A DNA stretch of 64,000 nucleotides from Anaerolineaceae bacterium (lineage in GTDB: Bacteria > Chloroflexota > Anaerolineae > Aggregatilineales > Phototrophicaceae), in the NCBI GenBank assembly GCA_002699585.1, contig PABP01000038.1, positions 186,001-250,000 of the forward strand, written 5' to 3'. Below the pieces are notes generated by a model that searched no databases, was not told where the DNA came from, and saw nothing but the letters and a program-made list of their open reading frames with translations. Of the stretch, positions 55,667 through 64,000 are shown in pieces. Position 1 is the stretch's first letter, and each line of letters opens with the position of its first letter. The translations under genes and the position numbers were made by a program.

Positions 55667-55685
55667 CCCGGTGAGCGTGTATAAT
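55657..55685 (+). promoter_or_regulatory. Sigma-70-type promoter of the L,D-transpeptidase gene
   Basis: TTGGGA at 55657-55662, exactly 17 bases of spacer, and a perfect TATAAT at 55680-55685. It is the best-matched promoter in the window. The overlapping direct repeat suggests a regulator binds at -35. Confidence 0.75.
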
Positions 55686-55814
55686 AGTATAAGTTGATAG
55701 GATAGTATAGCGTCTGCCATTTGTTGGCAGGTTTACCGCACTCTTGCAGCATGTTCCACACCCATCTATTGTTAGTCTGATGTTGTTAGCCTGACTGTTC
55801 TTCGGGACTTGATT

Positions 55815-57584
55815 ATGAGCAACGAATATACAACACCGCCACGTAAGCGTGTGAGCCGTGCTCGGCAACGCCGGGAAAAACGCCGCCAACGCCGCGAATC
55901 ACGCGAGCATGCCGTCAGTCAAACTTCTGAGAAGCCATCCCTTACGGAACGCATACCCACGAGTATCCCTACGGATGCCATCAATTTGCAGCCCGTACAA
56001 CGCGGATTTTCTTATCTGCGCGATACAGTATGGCATCTGGTCAATCGAAGCCCATTGCTAAAACTAGTGCCGCTGGTCATCGTGGCGATCCTGGGTATCG
56101 TCTGGTTGGCATCGCTATTCACCGGGCAAATCCCGCCGAATGTGTGGGCGCTCAATGTGCCGCTCGGTGGCAGCACGATTGAGGATGCAGAGGCCGCTTT
56201 GACAGATGCCTGGTCCAACGCTGAAATCGAAATTCATCTGGATGATGAGGTCTTCGCACGGGTCGCTCCCCGTGACCTGGGCCTGCTGCTGGATACGGCA
56301 CAGATGGTAGAAGAAGCCAAAGAACAGGGCCTGTCGGGCATCCCCTTCGGCGTAGCAATTGAGCCGATCATCACCGTAGATGCTGGTGTCACTCAGGCCT
56401 ATTTGCTGGAACAGGTCGATGCCGTTTACATCCCGCCATATGATGCAGGCTTCGCCTGGGATAACGACCGTCTGATTGGTGTGAGTGGCGCACCCAGCCG
56501 TGAGCTTGATGTGACTGGCACGCTCGACCTGCTACGGTTTGACCCGCTCACGGTCTACGAGAACGGCAAGCTCGACTTGCAAATTACCCAAACGGCCCCG
56601 GCTGCGATTGACGCCACGCCTTATGTCGATGTGGCCTATCGAATGATTACACGCGGACTCATCCTCAATGGCTATGACCCGTTTATTGACGAGTTCAAAC
56701 AGTGGGGAACCAGTCAAGAGTTCCTGACACAGTTGGTGGCCGTTGGGCCAGCCGGGTTAACTATCCGCGAGAATCGTTTCCGTGATTTGATTAATCTGGT
56801 CAATAATGAACTCAATACAGGCGACCTACCCCGCTATTTGCGCATGGAAGAAGCGCGCGATGCTGTCCAAACAGCGATCAGCAGCAATGACGGTGAAGCA
56901 ACGGTACGCATCCGCTACTTGCCGCATGAATATACAGTCGAAGCAGGTGATACAGGTCATAGTATTGGACGCGCACATGGGCTACCTTACTTAAAAATCG
57001 AGGAAGCCAATCCCGACATTGATATGAACATCTTGAGTATTGGCGATGTTATTACGATTCCATCGCGCGATTCAATGATTCCAGAAGAGCCTGTCGTGAC
57101 GAAGCGCCTCGTGGTTGACCTCAATCGGCGTTGGCTGGTCGGGTTTGAGAATGGCGAGATCGCCTTTGACTGGCAAGTATCCATTGGCCTGCCAACAGAC
57201 CCGACGATTCCAGGGGTGTTCCAGGTGCAAAGCCATGTGATGAACGCAGTTGGCAGTAGTTCATACTTGTGTGGCAGCAATGGCGTCTGCGGCCAATGGA
57301 CGATGGAATACTTCATGGGGATTTATGACATCGGTGAAAACCTGACCAATGGCTTCCACGGTGTGGTCCATCTCCCCGGTGGCGGTCTGTTAGGCGATGG
57401 GTCCATCGGTACGCAAAATACTTACGGCTGCGTGATGTCTTCCTCGGAAAACTCTGAGTTCCTGTTTAACTGGGCTGAAGAAGGCACGGTAGTTGAAATA
57501 ATCTCCTATGAGTTTGCGCCTGAAAGTGAACTCGGACGCATTGCCAGTGACTATATCGCACAGGTGACACAGTCCGGCGCGTAG
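55815..57584 (+). CDS. L,D-transpeptidase with VanW-like and LysM domains
   Basis: Cell-envelope protein of 589 residues. A highly basic cytosolic lead (RKRVSRARQRREKRRQRR) precedes one membrane helix near 78-97. Outside lie a VanW/PG-binding-4-like region (about 105-330), a LysM domain near 378-422 (YTVEAGDTGHSIG), and a C-terminal YkuD catalytic domain with His515, His519 and nucleophile Cys539 in TYGCVMSS. YkuD enzymes form 3-3 peptidoglycan cross-links, implying a murein wall. ATG 55815 is used; TTG 55809 lies just before it. A terminator follows. Confidence 0.92.
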   Translation: MSNEYTTPPRKRVSRARQRREKRRQRRESREHAVSQTSEKPSLTERIPTSIPTDAINLQPVQRGFSYLRDTVWHLVNRSPLLKLVPLVIVAILGIVWLASLFTGQIPPNVWALNVPLGGSTIEDAEAALTDAWSNAEIEIHLDDEVFARVAPRDLGLLLDTAQMVEEAKEQGLSGIPFGVAIEPIITVDAGVTQAYLLEQVDAVYIPPYDAGFAWDNDRLIGVSGAPSRELDVTGTLDLLRFDPLTVYENGKLDLQITQTAPAAIDATPYVDVAYRMITRGLILNGYDPFIDEFKQWGTSQEFLTQLVAVGPAGLTIRENRFRDLINLVNNELNTGDLPRYLRMEEARDAVQTAISSNDGEATVRIRYLPHEYTVEAGDTGHSIGRAHGLPYLKIEEANPDIDMNILSIGDVITIPSRDSMIPEEPVVTKRLVVDLNRRWLVGFENGEIAFDWQVSIGLPTDPTIPGVFQVQSHVMNAVGSSSYLCGSNGVCGQWTMEYFMGIYDIGENLTNGFHGVVHLPGGGLLGDGSIGTQNTYGCVMSSSENSEFLFNWAEEGTVVEIISYEFAPESELGRIASDYIAQVTQSGA

Positions 57585-57620
57585 TGTCTGTCGAGTACAC
57601 CCAGTAGCACACGACTAAAC

Positions 57621-57652
57621 GGGCCTCATACAATTTCGTATGGGGCCTTTTA
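57621..57652 (+). terminator. Intrinsic terminator of the L,D-transpeptidase gene
   Basis: GGCCTCATAC (57622-57631) pairs with GTATGGGGCC (57638-57647) with one G-U, followed by TTTT. Confidence 0.85.
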
Positions 57653-57722
57653 CATCCCTGCCAGGAACCGCTAAAATCAGGAGCAAGCGTTAAGTTTACA
57701 CAACCAAGAGAGTTTTTCCCTT

Positions 57723-59591
57723 ATGACAAATCGTCCCTATGGCACATGGCCAAGCCCCATTAGCCCCCAAGATATGGCCTACACGACCCGTCTGAATGAT
57801 GTCCAATGGAGCCTTAACGGGCAAGCACTCATTTGGTCGGAACGGCGTGATGGCACAACCCGCCTCGTAGCAAAGATCAACGATTTGCCCATCCGTGACC
57901 TAACCAGCGCTGAGACGAAAATCGGCGGTGGCGTTGGCTACGGCGGTGGTGATTTTTGTGTTGGCAAGGATTTTATCTTTTACTGCTCCAGTGGCCGCCT
58001 GTACAAGATGGGCATCAACCACGGCGCACCCCAATCGCTGACGCCCAAGTACGGCGGCGTTGCCTCACCAACGCTGTCATCTGATGGCCGCTGGCTGGCT
58101 TATGTCCACACATACGAAGGCCAGGATGTGCTGGCGGTGGTCGATACTGAGGGCAAAGCATGGCCGCAAAAACTGGCCAGTGGCGATGATTTCGTCATGC
58201 AGCCCTCGTGGCACCCGCATGGCAAGTATCTGGCGTACGTGGCCTGGAATGTGCCTAATATGCCCTGGAACGGCACGGAACTGCGGCTGCTGACGCTGGA
58301 TGGCACTGAAACCGTGCCCCATGTCACCCAGACGCGCACCATCGCCGGTGACGAAGATACGGCCATTTTCCAGCCGACCTTCTCTCCCAATGGGCGCTAT
58401 CTGGCGTATGTGAGTGACGCCAGCGGCTTCGGACAGCTTTATCTGTATGATCCCGTTAACGACCAGCATAAGCAGCTCACAGATGGTGATTACGAACATG
58501 GCGCCCCCGCCTGGATACAGGGCTTACGCACCTTCACCTGGTCGGCGGATAGTGGCAGCATCGTCTTCATTCGCAATTCGGAAGGCGTTTGCACGCTGTG
58601 GCGCTATGACATCAGCCAGGGCACAGCGACCCAGATCCCACTTGAGGATTATACCTATCTGAATCAACCTGATCTGGCCCCGGATGGCACGATTGCCGTG
58701 CTGGCGTCATCCTCGACTATACCTGGCCGTATCATCACCATCACGCCCGAGAACGAGGTCAGCATCGCCCACTATGCGACCAAAGAACGAGTCGCCCCAT
58801 CAAAACTATCCCAGGTCGAACCGATCCAATGGCCGACACGCGATGGTCAGGTGGCTTACGGCCTGTTTAGCCCGCCCGCTGGGGATTATGAAGAAGCAGG
58901 CGCACCACCTATTGTGGTGTTGATTCACGGCGGTCCGACATCGCAGCGCTTCGCTGCCTTTGATGAGACTGCGCAGTTCTTCGCCACGCGGGGGTACGCT
59001 GTCTTGCAGGTCAACCACCGAGGCAGTACAGGTTACGGTAAAGCCTATATGAATATGCATAAAGGCAACTGGGGCATTTATGATGTGCAGGATGCCGTTG
59101 ATGCTGTTCAGTATCTGGCAGATGAAGGACGGGTTGATGGCAATCGTACAGCCATTATGGGTGGCAGCGCGGGTGGCTTCACCGTATTACAGGCCATGAT
59201 TGACGAACCCGGCTTCTTTAAGGTCGGCATTTGCTCCTATGGCGTAACCAACCAGTTCAGTCTGGCGATGGATACCCACAAGTTCGAGGCACGTTATAGC
59301 GACTGGCTGCTTGGTTCGCTACCGGAAGCCGCCGAGCTATACCGGGAGCGCTCACCGCTGTTCCATGCAGAAAAGATCAAGGACGCGCTGGTGATCTTCC
59401 AGGGCAGCATTGACCCGGTTGTACCCCAATCACAGTCAGATAGCATCGTTGCAACGCTGCGTCGTGCAGGCAACGAGCCAGATTATCACATTTACGAGGG
59501 TGAAGGGCACGGTTTCCGTAAACCAGAAAACGTCATTCACCAACACGAGACTATCGAAAAGTTCCTGCTAACCCATCTCATTTATGCTTAG
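57723..59591 (+). CDS. S9 family (prolyl oligopeptidase-like) serine peptidase
   Basis: Protein of 622 residues. The N-terminal part is a beta-propeller with blades such as LSSDGRWLAYVHTYEG, WHPHGKYLAYVAW and FSPNGRYLAYVSDA, and the C-terminal alpha/beta hydrolase domain (about 365-622) carries the triad Ser482 in GGSAGGF, Asp564 in GSIDPVVP and His596 in EGHGF. The arrangement fits the acylaminoacyl-peptidase/dipeptidyl-peptidase subgroup. No signal peptide is seen, so it acts in the cytosol on short peptides. It is followed by a small gene after 37 bases. Confidence 0.93.
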   Translation: MTNRPYGTWPSPISPQDMAYTTRLNDVQWSLNGQALIWSERRDGTTRLVAKINDLPIRDLTSAETKIGGGVGYGGGDFCVGKDFIFYCSSGRLYKMGINHGAPQSLTPKYGGVASPTLSSDGRWLAYVHTYEGQDVLAVVDTEGKAWPQKLASGDDFVMQPSWHPHGKYLAYVAWNVPNMPWNGTELRLLTLDGTETVPHVTQTRTIAGDEDTAIFQPTFSPNGRYLAYVSDASGFGQLYLYDPVNDQHKQLTDGDYEHGAPAWIQGLRTFTWSADSGSIVFIRNSEGVCTLWRYDISQGTATQIPLEDYTYLNQPDLAPDGTIAVLASSSTIPGRIITITPENEVSIAHYATKERVAPSKLSQVEPIQWPTRDGQVAYGLFSPPAGDYEEAGAPPIVVLIHGGPTSQRFAAFDETAQFFATRGYAVLQVNHRGSTGYGKAYMNMHKGNWGIYDVQDAVDAVQYLADEGRVDGNRTAIMGGSAGGFTVLQAMIDEPGFFKVGICSYGVTNQFSLAMDTHKFEARYSDWLLGSLPEAAELYRERSPLFHAEKIKDALVIFQGSIDPVVPQSQSDSIVATLRRAGNEPDYHIYEGEGHGFRKPENVIHQHETIEKFLLTHLIYA

Positions 59592-59628
59592 CTGGAACAC
59601 GCTCACTGATGCCCGATAAGAGCGACTC

Positions 59629-59874
59629 ATGGAGACGATCTGCGGTGAGATGATCGCATTGATGACATCTGGCCCCACGCTACACGAAATCATCCGCTTT
59701 CAGCATTCAGATGAGACCGTGCAGAAGGTGATCTATTTAGTCGATGCCTATAAGCAAGGGGCACTTTCTGAAGGGGAAGAACGAGAGCTTCGGCTTTTCT
59801 ATAAGTACGATCACTTCGTCGAAGAACTCAAAAAACGGGCTTATCGGCGGTTACAGCGAGACAGGAACATATAA
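59629..59874 (+). CDS. Small hypothetical protein (81 residues)
   Basis: Not recognised. It is predicted to be all-helical and charged, with a hydrophobic heptad-like middle (TVQKVIYLVDAYKQG) and a basic end (LKKRAYRRLQRDR). No signal peptide or motif. It lies 37 bases after the S9 peptidase and just before a strong terminator, so it is probably the second gene of that unit. ATG 59629 has a weak purine-rich site (AAGAG). Composition supports a real gene. Confidence 0.65.
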   Translation: METICGEMIALMTSGPTLHEIIRFQHSDETVQKVIYLVDAYKQGALSEGEERELRLFYKYDHFVEELKKRAYRRLQRDRNI

Positions 59875-59912
59875 AAAAACAGGTGCATCGCTGTAGATGC
59901 ACCTGTTTTTTA
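59873..59912. terminator. Bidirectional intrinsic terminator
   Basis: A near-perfect inverted repeat: ACAGGTGCATC (59879-59889) with GATGCACCTGT, with A-run and T-run on its two sides. It lies between the small gene (+) and serS (-). Confidence 0.92.
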
Positions 59913-59927
59913 TAAAGGCATTTTTGA

Positions 59928-61352
59928 CTACGACTGAGCCGGGATACGTTCCTCACCGCCCAGGTAAGGCCGCAAAGCCTTGGGGATGATGACGCTGCCA
60001 TCGGCCTGCTGGTTGTTCTCAAGGATGGCGATCAGCACGCGCGGAACAGCCAGACCGGAGCCGTTCAGGGTATGGACGAACTGCGTTTTCTTCTCGCCTT
60101 CAGGATAGTAGCGTACCTTGGCACGGCGCGCCTGGAAGGCTTCCGTGTTGCTGCATGAGCTGACTTCGAGCCATTCCTGGCAACCCGCGGCCCAGACTTC
60201 GACATCGTACTTCTTCGCAGCGCTGAAACCTAAGTCACCTGTGACCTGTTCCAACCGTCGCACGGGCAATTCCAGGCGACGCGCAACGTCCATAGCTGCT
60301 TCGGTCAGCGATTCCAACTCGGCGTAGCTAGTTTCCGGCGTCGTGAACTTATACATCTCGACTTTTTCGAACTGGTGACCACGCTTGATGCCGCGCGTAT
60401 CGCGTCCCGCTGCTGCCCGTTCCCGACGGAAGCAAGGCGTATGGGCCACGTAATAGAGTGGCAAATCGGCTTCGTTGAGGATCTCGTCACGGTGCAAATT
60501 GGTGATCGCGACTTCCGCAGTCGGCAGGAAGTAAAGCTCAGCATCAGCATCCAGATAGACCACATCGCGGAACTTGGGGAACTGGGCCGCACCGTAGAGC
60601 ATGTCTTCTTTGACCATGTAGGGCACATATAGCTCAGTAAAGCCCTTCTCACGCGCCATATCCAGGTAGAAGCTAATGAGCGCCCGCTGTAAACGCGCAC
60701 CCCAGCCCTGGAGCACGTAAAAACGCGATCCAGCCAATTTCACCCCGGCTTCAAAATCCAGGATGCCAAGCTGCGGGCCTAAGTCCCAATGCGGCAGCGG
60801 CTCGAAATCAAATTCTGGCAGTTCGCCTTCCGGCGTGTAGATGATATTTTCTTCGTCGCTCATGCCGACCTTGACGCTCTCATGCGGCAAATTCGGCAGC
60901 CAAAGCATGTTTTCTTCAAGCTGGGCATCCACGTCTTTGACTTTGTTATCCAGCTCGCTGTGGCGGTTCCCCATCGCGCGCAAAGCATCCATCAAATTAT
61001 TGAGCGCATCGTCTTTGCTAACATCCGACTGGGGCAAATCACCATCTTGCTGGCCGGTAACGATGGTATCTGCCCGGTCATAATCGCCTGATTCGACGGC
61101 CTCTTTGGCAGCGACCGCACGGCCAATAATGACCGCTTCATCCAGGCCTTTGCCGCCACGCAGGCGACCAAAACCTTTATTGAGCTTGTTGCGGCTGGCC
61201 TGCAAGTTGTCCCGCTGCTGAATCAAGTCACGTCGTTGTTCGTCCAGACGGACAATTTCGTCTACCCGCGCAAGCGCCACCTCATCGTTGAGGTTGCGTA
61301 TTTGCTGCTTGACCCATTCCGGGTCTTTGCGTATGAGGGCAATATCCAGCAT
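59928..61352 (-). CDS. serS: Seryl-tRNA synthetase
   Basis: Class II aminoacyl-tRNA synthetase of 474 residues charging tRNA-Ser. The N-terminal long coiled-coil arm that grips the tRNA variable arm is at about 30-160, with a somewhat extended acidic stretch (about 85-120) versus the usual 420-430 residues. Motif 2 is CFRRERAAAGRDTRGIKRGHQFEKVE and motif 3 is LNGSGLAVPRVLIAILENNQ. VSSCSNTEAFQARR confirms serine specificity. ATG 61352 follows AGGAGATATAACAAC. Confidence 0.97.
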   Translation of the reverse strand: MLDIALIRKDPEWVKQQIRNLNDEVALARVDEIVRLDEQRRDLIQQRDNLQASRNKLNKGFGRLRGGKGLDEAVIIGRAVAAKEAVESGDYDRADTIVTGQQDGDLPQSDVSKDDALNNLMDALRAMGNRHSELDNKVKDVDAQLEENMLWLPNLPHESVKVGMSDEENIIYTPEGELPEFDFEPLPHWDLGPQLGILDFEAGVKLAGSRFYVLQGWGARLQRALISFYLDMAREKGFTELYVPYMVKEDMLYGAAQFPKFRDVVYLDADAELYFLPTAEVAITNLHRDEILNEADLPLYYVAHTPCFRRERAAAGRDTRGIKRGHQFEKVEMYKFTTPETSYAELESLTEAAMDVARRLELPVRRLEQVTGDLGFSAAKKYDVEVWAAGCQEWLEVSSCSNTEAFQARRAKVRYYPEGEKKTQFVHTLNGSGLAVPRVLIAILENNQQADGSVIIPKALRPYLGGEERIPAQS

Positions 61353-61398
61353 GTTGTTATATCTCCTGTTTCATCAGTAGAGTTGATATCTGGGTAAA

Positions 61399-61566
61399 TC
61401 AATCATTAGTTGTGTTGTTCTGGCGTGTGTTGGCAGGCTGAGATCGGCGACTTCGACCACGTGGGCGGCGCAAATCGATATAAAAGCGCACACCAATCAG
61501 CGCCAATGCAATGATGATATTGGCGACGATGAGCGTATCAAATAATTCAGGTGTCAGCGCGTCCAT
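61399..61566 (-). CDS. Small single-helix membrane protein (55 residues)
   Basis: A short gene read on the minus strand from ATG 61566 to TGA 61399-61401. It has one membrane helix (about 11-30, LIVANIIIALALIGVRFYI) and a very basic tail (DLRRPRGRSRRS), followed by a polar end. AGGAAG lies ahead of the start at a fair distance. It is 46 bases upstream of serS on the same strand. No family recognised; the helix plus arginine-rich tail suggests membrane anchoring with a nucleic-acid or lipid-binding tail. Confidence 0.6.
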   Translation of the reverse strand: MDALTPELFDTLIVANIIIALALIGVRFYIDLRRPRGRSRRSQPANTRQNNTTND

Positions 61567-61644
61567 GATTTCTACTTCCTACTCGTCCATTACCAGCTCA
61601 TGTTGCGTATTTTACCCCATCGTCGGCTGACGACGAGCCAAATA

Positions 61645-61678
61645 AAAACGCCCCACCCTGACCAATCAGGGGAGGCGC
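61645..61678 (-). terminator. Intrinsic terminator of the PAS kinase gene
   Basis: On the minus strand, a CGCC-rich arm (about 61666-61677) pairs with its partner (about 61648-61659) around TTGG, followed by TTTTTATTTG. Confidence 0.8.
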
Positions 61679-61710
61679 GTAGGTATTCCTCATCCAGGGT
61701 CGGGCGTGGT

Positions 61711-62844
61711 TTAAGCGTCTTTATTGGAACTAGAAGAGGTTGACCACAACGGCAAATTAATGCAGAAGGTGGTACCGACATTCTCTTCTGTGCTAAACCA
61801 CAACTGACCGTTCATTGCTTCGATCTCTTGCTTACAAAGGTGGAGACACAGCCCATAACCAAATTCGCTGATGATCTGCGGCTGGCGCGCGCGCTCAAAA
61901 GCTGTAAAGACGCGCCGCCATTCTTTTTCTCGGATGCCATAGCCCTCGTCGATAACTTCGATCTGGACGGTTGTCTGGCGACCTTGAATACGCAGGCGAA
62001 TGGGCGTTCCTCTCAGGCTGTACATGATAGCATTACGCAAAAGCTCCTGCAAGGCATAGCGCAAGTAACGTGGTGCACCTTTGATGTACAGCTCATTGGG
62101 CATTTCAAGTTCAATACGCGACATGTAATCGGCTTGATTTTCTGTTTCCGGGTCCAGCAGTTGGATTTCATGCAGCTCTTCCACGAAGTCTTCCATGAAA
62201 TCCACCATATCGATTTTGCGGCGCTCCTGGCGAACGGTCTCGCGAATGTCACCCGTGCGCAGGGCTTCCAGCCGTTCCAGCAGCATCATGAAGCGATTGG
62301 CGCGGCTCATGTGGTTGGCAATCAGTCGGGTGAAGCCACCAATACGGCGCGCAATCCGCGCTTCAGCAGAGTCGCCATCGTCGGCATGCTGCTGGAGCGT
62401 CTTCTGAATCAAATCAACATGGCCCTGGGTTGTCCGAACGGCGTCGCGCATTTCATCACGGAAGCGGCCAATCACCTGATCGACGACCTGCCAGTCGGTA
62501 ACATCCAGTGTCAGCATGGTGTAGATCACCCCGCCTGCCCCAACAATGCTTGAGGCCCAACACGGGATATATTCACCAGAACGGAAGATATGGAAGCGCT
62601 GCGGCTCCGCGGCTTGCAACATCCGTTTACGGACAGCCGCCAGTTTGTATTCATCGTCGTTGATGCCTGTATCGAACAAGGCTTCCGCCAGGGGCCAGCC
62701 TTCATTGCGGATGACGCGCAGATCATTCCCAAGGAGCGTCCCCGCCGCCCGATTATGTAAGACCAATCGACCGTCTGATCCGAAGATCAAGACGCCGTGG
62801 CCCAATGCATCCAATACAAGTTCGATGTCTAAAGCTTCCGCCAT
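61711..62844 (-). CDS. PAS-domain histidine-kinase-like protein lacking the phospho-acceptor His
   Basis: Soluble protein of 377 residues. A PAS domain fills about 8-125. The next helices align with HisKA, but the acceptor position is Asp130 in FRDEMRDAV where SHELRTPL is expected. The ATPase domain is good: N-box LQELLRNAIMYSL, G1 VIDEGYGIRE, and GYGLCLHLCKQEIEAMNG. Without the histidine it cannot act as an ordinary kinase and may be a regulator, a partner that is phosphorylated in trans at another residue, or an ATPase switch. ATG 62844 follows AGGATGGGCT. Confidence 0.88.
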   Translation of the reverse strand: MAEALDIELVLDALGHGVLIFGSDGRLVLHNRAAGTLLGNDLRVIRNEGWPLAEALFDTGINDDEYKLAAVRKRMLQAAEPQRFHIFRSGEYIPCWASSIVGAGGVIYTMLTLDVTDWQVVDQVIGRFRDEMRDAVRTTQGHVDLIQKTLQQHADDGDSAEARIARRIGGFTRLIANHMSRANRFMMLLERLEALRTGDIRETVRQERRKIDMVDFMEDFVEELHEIQLLDPETENQADYMSRIELEMPNELYIKGAPRYLRYALQELLRNAIMYSLRGTPIRLRIQGRQTTVQIEVIDEGYGIREKEWRRVFTAFERARQPQIISEFGYGLCLHLCKQEIEAMNGQLWFSTEENVGTTFCINLPLWSTSSSSNKDA

Positions 62845-62962
62845 AGCCCATCCTGGTGTGGGTCAGCAATACGTACTTTTGAGTATACCCCCAGGTCAAA
62901 TTCACCACAATTGAAGAATAGTGCCAGTCCTGAGGGATGCCCAAAGAGCAACCCTCGATTAA

Positions 62963-64000
62963 CTATTCAGCACCTTGCTGGCGCATATGCGGGAACAGCA
63001 GTACATCGCGGATGGTGCGCTGGTCGGTGAGCAGCATCACCAGACGATCCACACCCATGCCGAAGCCACCATTGGGTGGCATGCCGTAGCGCATGGCGCG
63101 CAGATAATCTTCATCAAGCGGCGTTTCATCATCGTCGCCTTCACGATAGAGGGCAGCCATGAATTCAAAGCGCTGTTGCTGAATCAAGGGGTCGTTCAAC
63201 TCGGTGAAAGCATTGCCCATTTCCATACCGGCGATGAAGAACTCAAAGCGCTCAACATGAACATCATCACCCGCATCTTTGGCAAATGGGGAAACATCAC
63301 GCGGATACTCGGTGATAAAAGTCGGCTGGATGAGTTCTTTTTCAACATAATCACCCAGCAGATGTTCGACGACCAAACGCCCCCAGGGTTCACCGGGTTT
63401 GAGCTTGGCATCGAATTTTTCCTGCATCATGACCGCTAGCGATTCCGCATCGGGGTAATCCATATAGTCGATGCCAAGTACTTCCTTGACCGCTTCGCGG
63501 ATGGTCATACGGCGCCAGGGTGGCGACATATCAATTTCCTGGCCCTGGAACGTGATGATCGGGCTACCTGTCACACGCTCAGCAATGTAGGCAAACATGC
63601 GCTCGGTGATGTCCATTACACCATGATAATCGATATAGGCTTTGTAAAACTCCATCATCGTGAATTCAGGATTGTGCTTCCAGCTCACACCTTCATTGCG
63701 GAAGTCGCGGCCAATCTCGTAGACGGCATCCAGGCCACCGACCAGCAGGCGCTTGAGGTAGAGTTCAAAGCTAATGCGAAGGAACAGGTCCTCGCCTAAT
63801 TGGTTGTGATGGGTCGTGAAGGGACGTGCGGCTGCACCACCGTAAATCGGCTGCAAAATAGGCGTCTCAACTTCGAGGAAGCCTTCGTTGTCCATGAATT
63901 CACGCATGGCCCTTAGCGTCAGGCTGCGCTTGCGGAAGACATCGCGCACGGTGCGGTTAACGGCCAGGTCAGCATAACGCTGGCGATAGCGCGTTTCTAC
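62963..64000 (-). CDS. lysS: Lysyl-tRNA synthetase, class II (5' end cut by window edge)
   Basis: The catalytic domain of class II LysRS, open to base 64000, with 345 residues visible. It begins at VETRYRQRYADLAVNRTVRDVFRKR, the normal start of the catalytic core, so the N-terminal OB-fold anticodon-binding domain lies beyond the edge. Motif 2 is IGRDFRNEGVSWKHNPEFTMMEFY and motif 3 is GFGMGVDRLVMLLTDQRTIRDV. It charges tRNA-Lys. It lies upstream, on the same strand, of the PAS protein gene with a 118-base gap. Confidence 0.96.
   Translation of the reverse strand, partial: VETRYRQRYADLAVNRTVRDVFRKRSLTLRAMREFMDNEGFLEVETPILQPIYGGAAARPFTTHHNQLGEDLFLRISFELYLKRLLVGGLDAVYEIGRDFRNEGVSWKHNPEFTMMEFYKAYIDYHGVMDITERMFAYIAERVTGSPIITFQGQEIDMSPPWRRMTIREAVKEVLGIDYMDYPDAESLAVMMQEKFDAKLKPGEPWGRLVVEHLLGDYVEKELIQPTFITEYPRDVSPFAKDAGDDVHVERFEFFIAGMEMGNAFTELNDPLIQQQRFEFMAALYREGDDDETPLDEDYLRAMRYGMPPNGGFGMGVDRLVMLLTDQRTIRDVLLFPHMRQQGAE

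Larger units (their letters stand above)
55429..55814. other. Divergent spacer upstream of the L,D-transpeptidase gene
   Basis: No gene is seen on either strand. It contains the 12-base tandem repeat and promoter described separately, leaving an untranslated leader of roughly 120 bases before ATG 55815. A promoter for the GH13 gene must lie toward the left end but is not obvious. Confidence 0.6.

Noticed and set aside
1-64000. CRISPR arrays, tRNA or rRNA genes, insertion sequences, prophage
   Set aside because: No regularly spaced repeats, no tRNA-like T-arm with matching acceptor stem, no rRNA sequence, and no transposase, integrase or phage structural gene were recognised.

Overview
The window looks like chromosomal DNA of a Chloroflexota bacterium (Anaerolineae-like). 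This is an inference from the style of the proteins and the gene mix, because no rRNA or other marker gene is present. Base composition is moderate (I estimate slightly above 50% GC) and fairly even. Coding density is high, spacers are short, and many genes are coupled by 4-base ATGA overlaps. Both edges cut genes: an ABC-2 permease fused to a SpoIIM domain on the left, and lysS on the right. I saw no tRNA, rRNA, CRISPR array, insertion sequence or prophage.

Layout. 1-7.6 kb: transporter fusion, metallo-hydrolase, Lon protease, a stand-alone receiver domain followed by a PHP/AlbA_2 (Schlafen-type) fusion, and a small orphan. 7.8-13.3 kb: TPR protein, histidine phosphatase, an unresolved gappy stretch, an overlapping RIO kinase/APH-fold kinase pair, GNAT, lspA and a lipoprotein. 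13.4-17.5 kb: a divergent NarL-type regulator/sensor kinase pair, two CBS-domain genes and an ABC ATPase with no permease. 17.6-25 kb: VWA-FHA protein, phosphoribosyltransferase, MutS-like ATPase, methyltransferase and a membrane histidine kinase. 24.4-29 kb: PfkB kinase with glpK, a universal stress protein and the primary sigma factor. 29-36 kb: a DnaB-type helicase core, alpha/beta hydrolase, lipA, and a cluster of a secreted beta-propeller with two multi-pass membrane proteins.

36-47 kb: a receiver protein, TPR and anchored proteins, then a Firmicutes-like block mtaB-yqeY-pgpH-type HD hydrolase-ybeY-dgkA covering tRNA modification, c-di-AMP turnover, rRNA maturation and lipid recycling. 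A TIM-barrel-like anchored protein and a PLP aminotransferase follow. 47.1-47.35 kb contains a candidate small RNA with a perfect -10 box, a predicted closing stem and a strong terminator. 47.4-53.5 kb is a co-directional run: rhodanese, SufE, DcsG-like ATP-grasp, N6-type DNA methyltransferase, double GNAT and DUF952, mostly coupled by overlapping stops and starts. 53.4-64 kb holds a GH13 glycosidase, a VanW-like/LysM/L,D-transpeptidase with a good promoter, an S9 peptidase, serS, a 55-residue membrane peptide, a PAS kinase that lacks its phospho-acceptor histidine, and lysS.

No single stretch is a proven new system. The best leads are the receiver plus PHP-AlbA_2 pair, the ATP-grasp/DNA-methyltransferase unit, the candidate RNA at 47.14-47.33 kb, the propeller/membrane cluster, and the tandem repeat overlapping the -35 box of the L,D-transpeptidase promoter.
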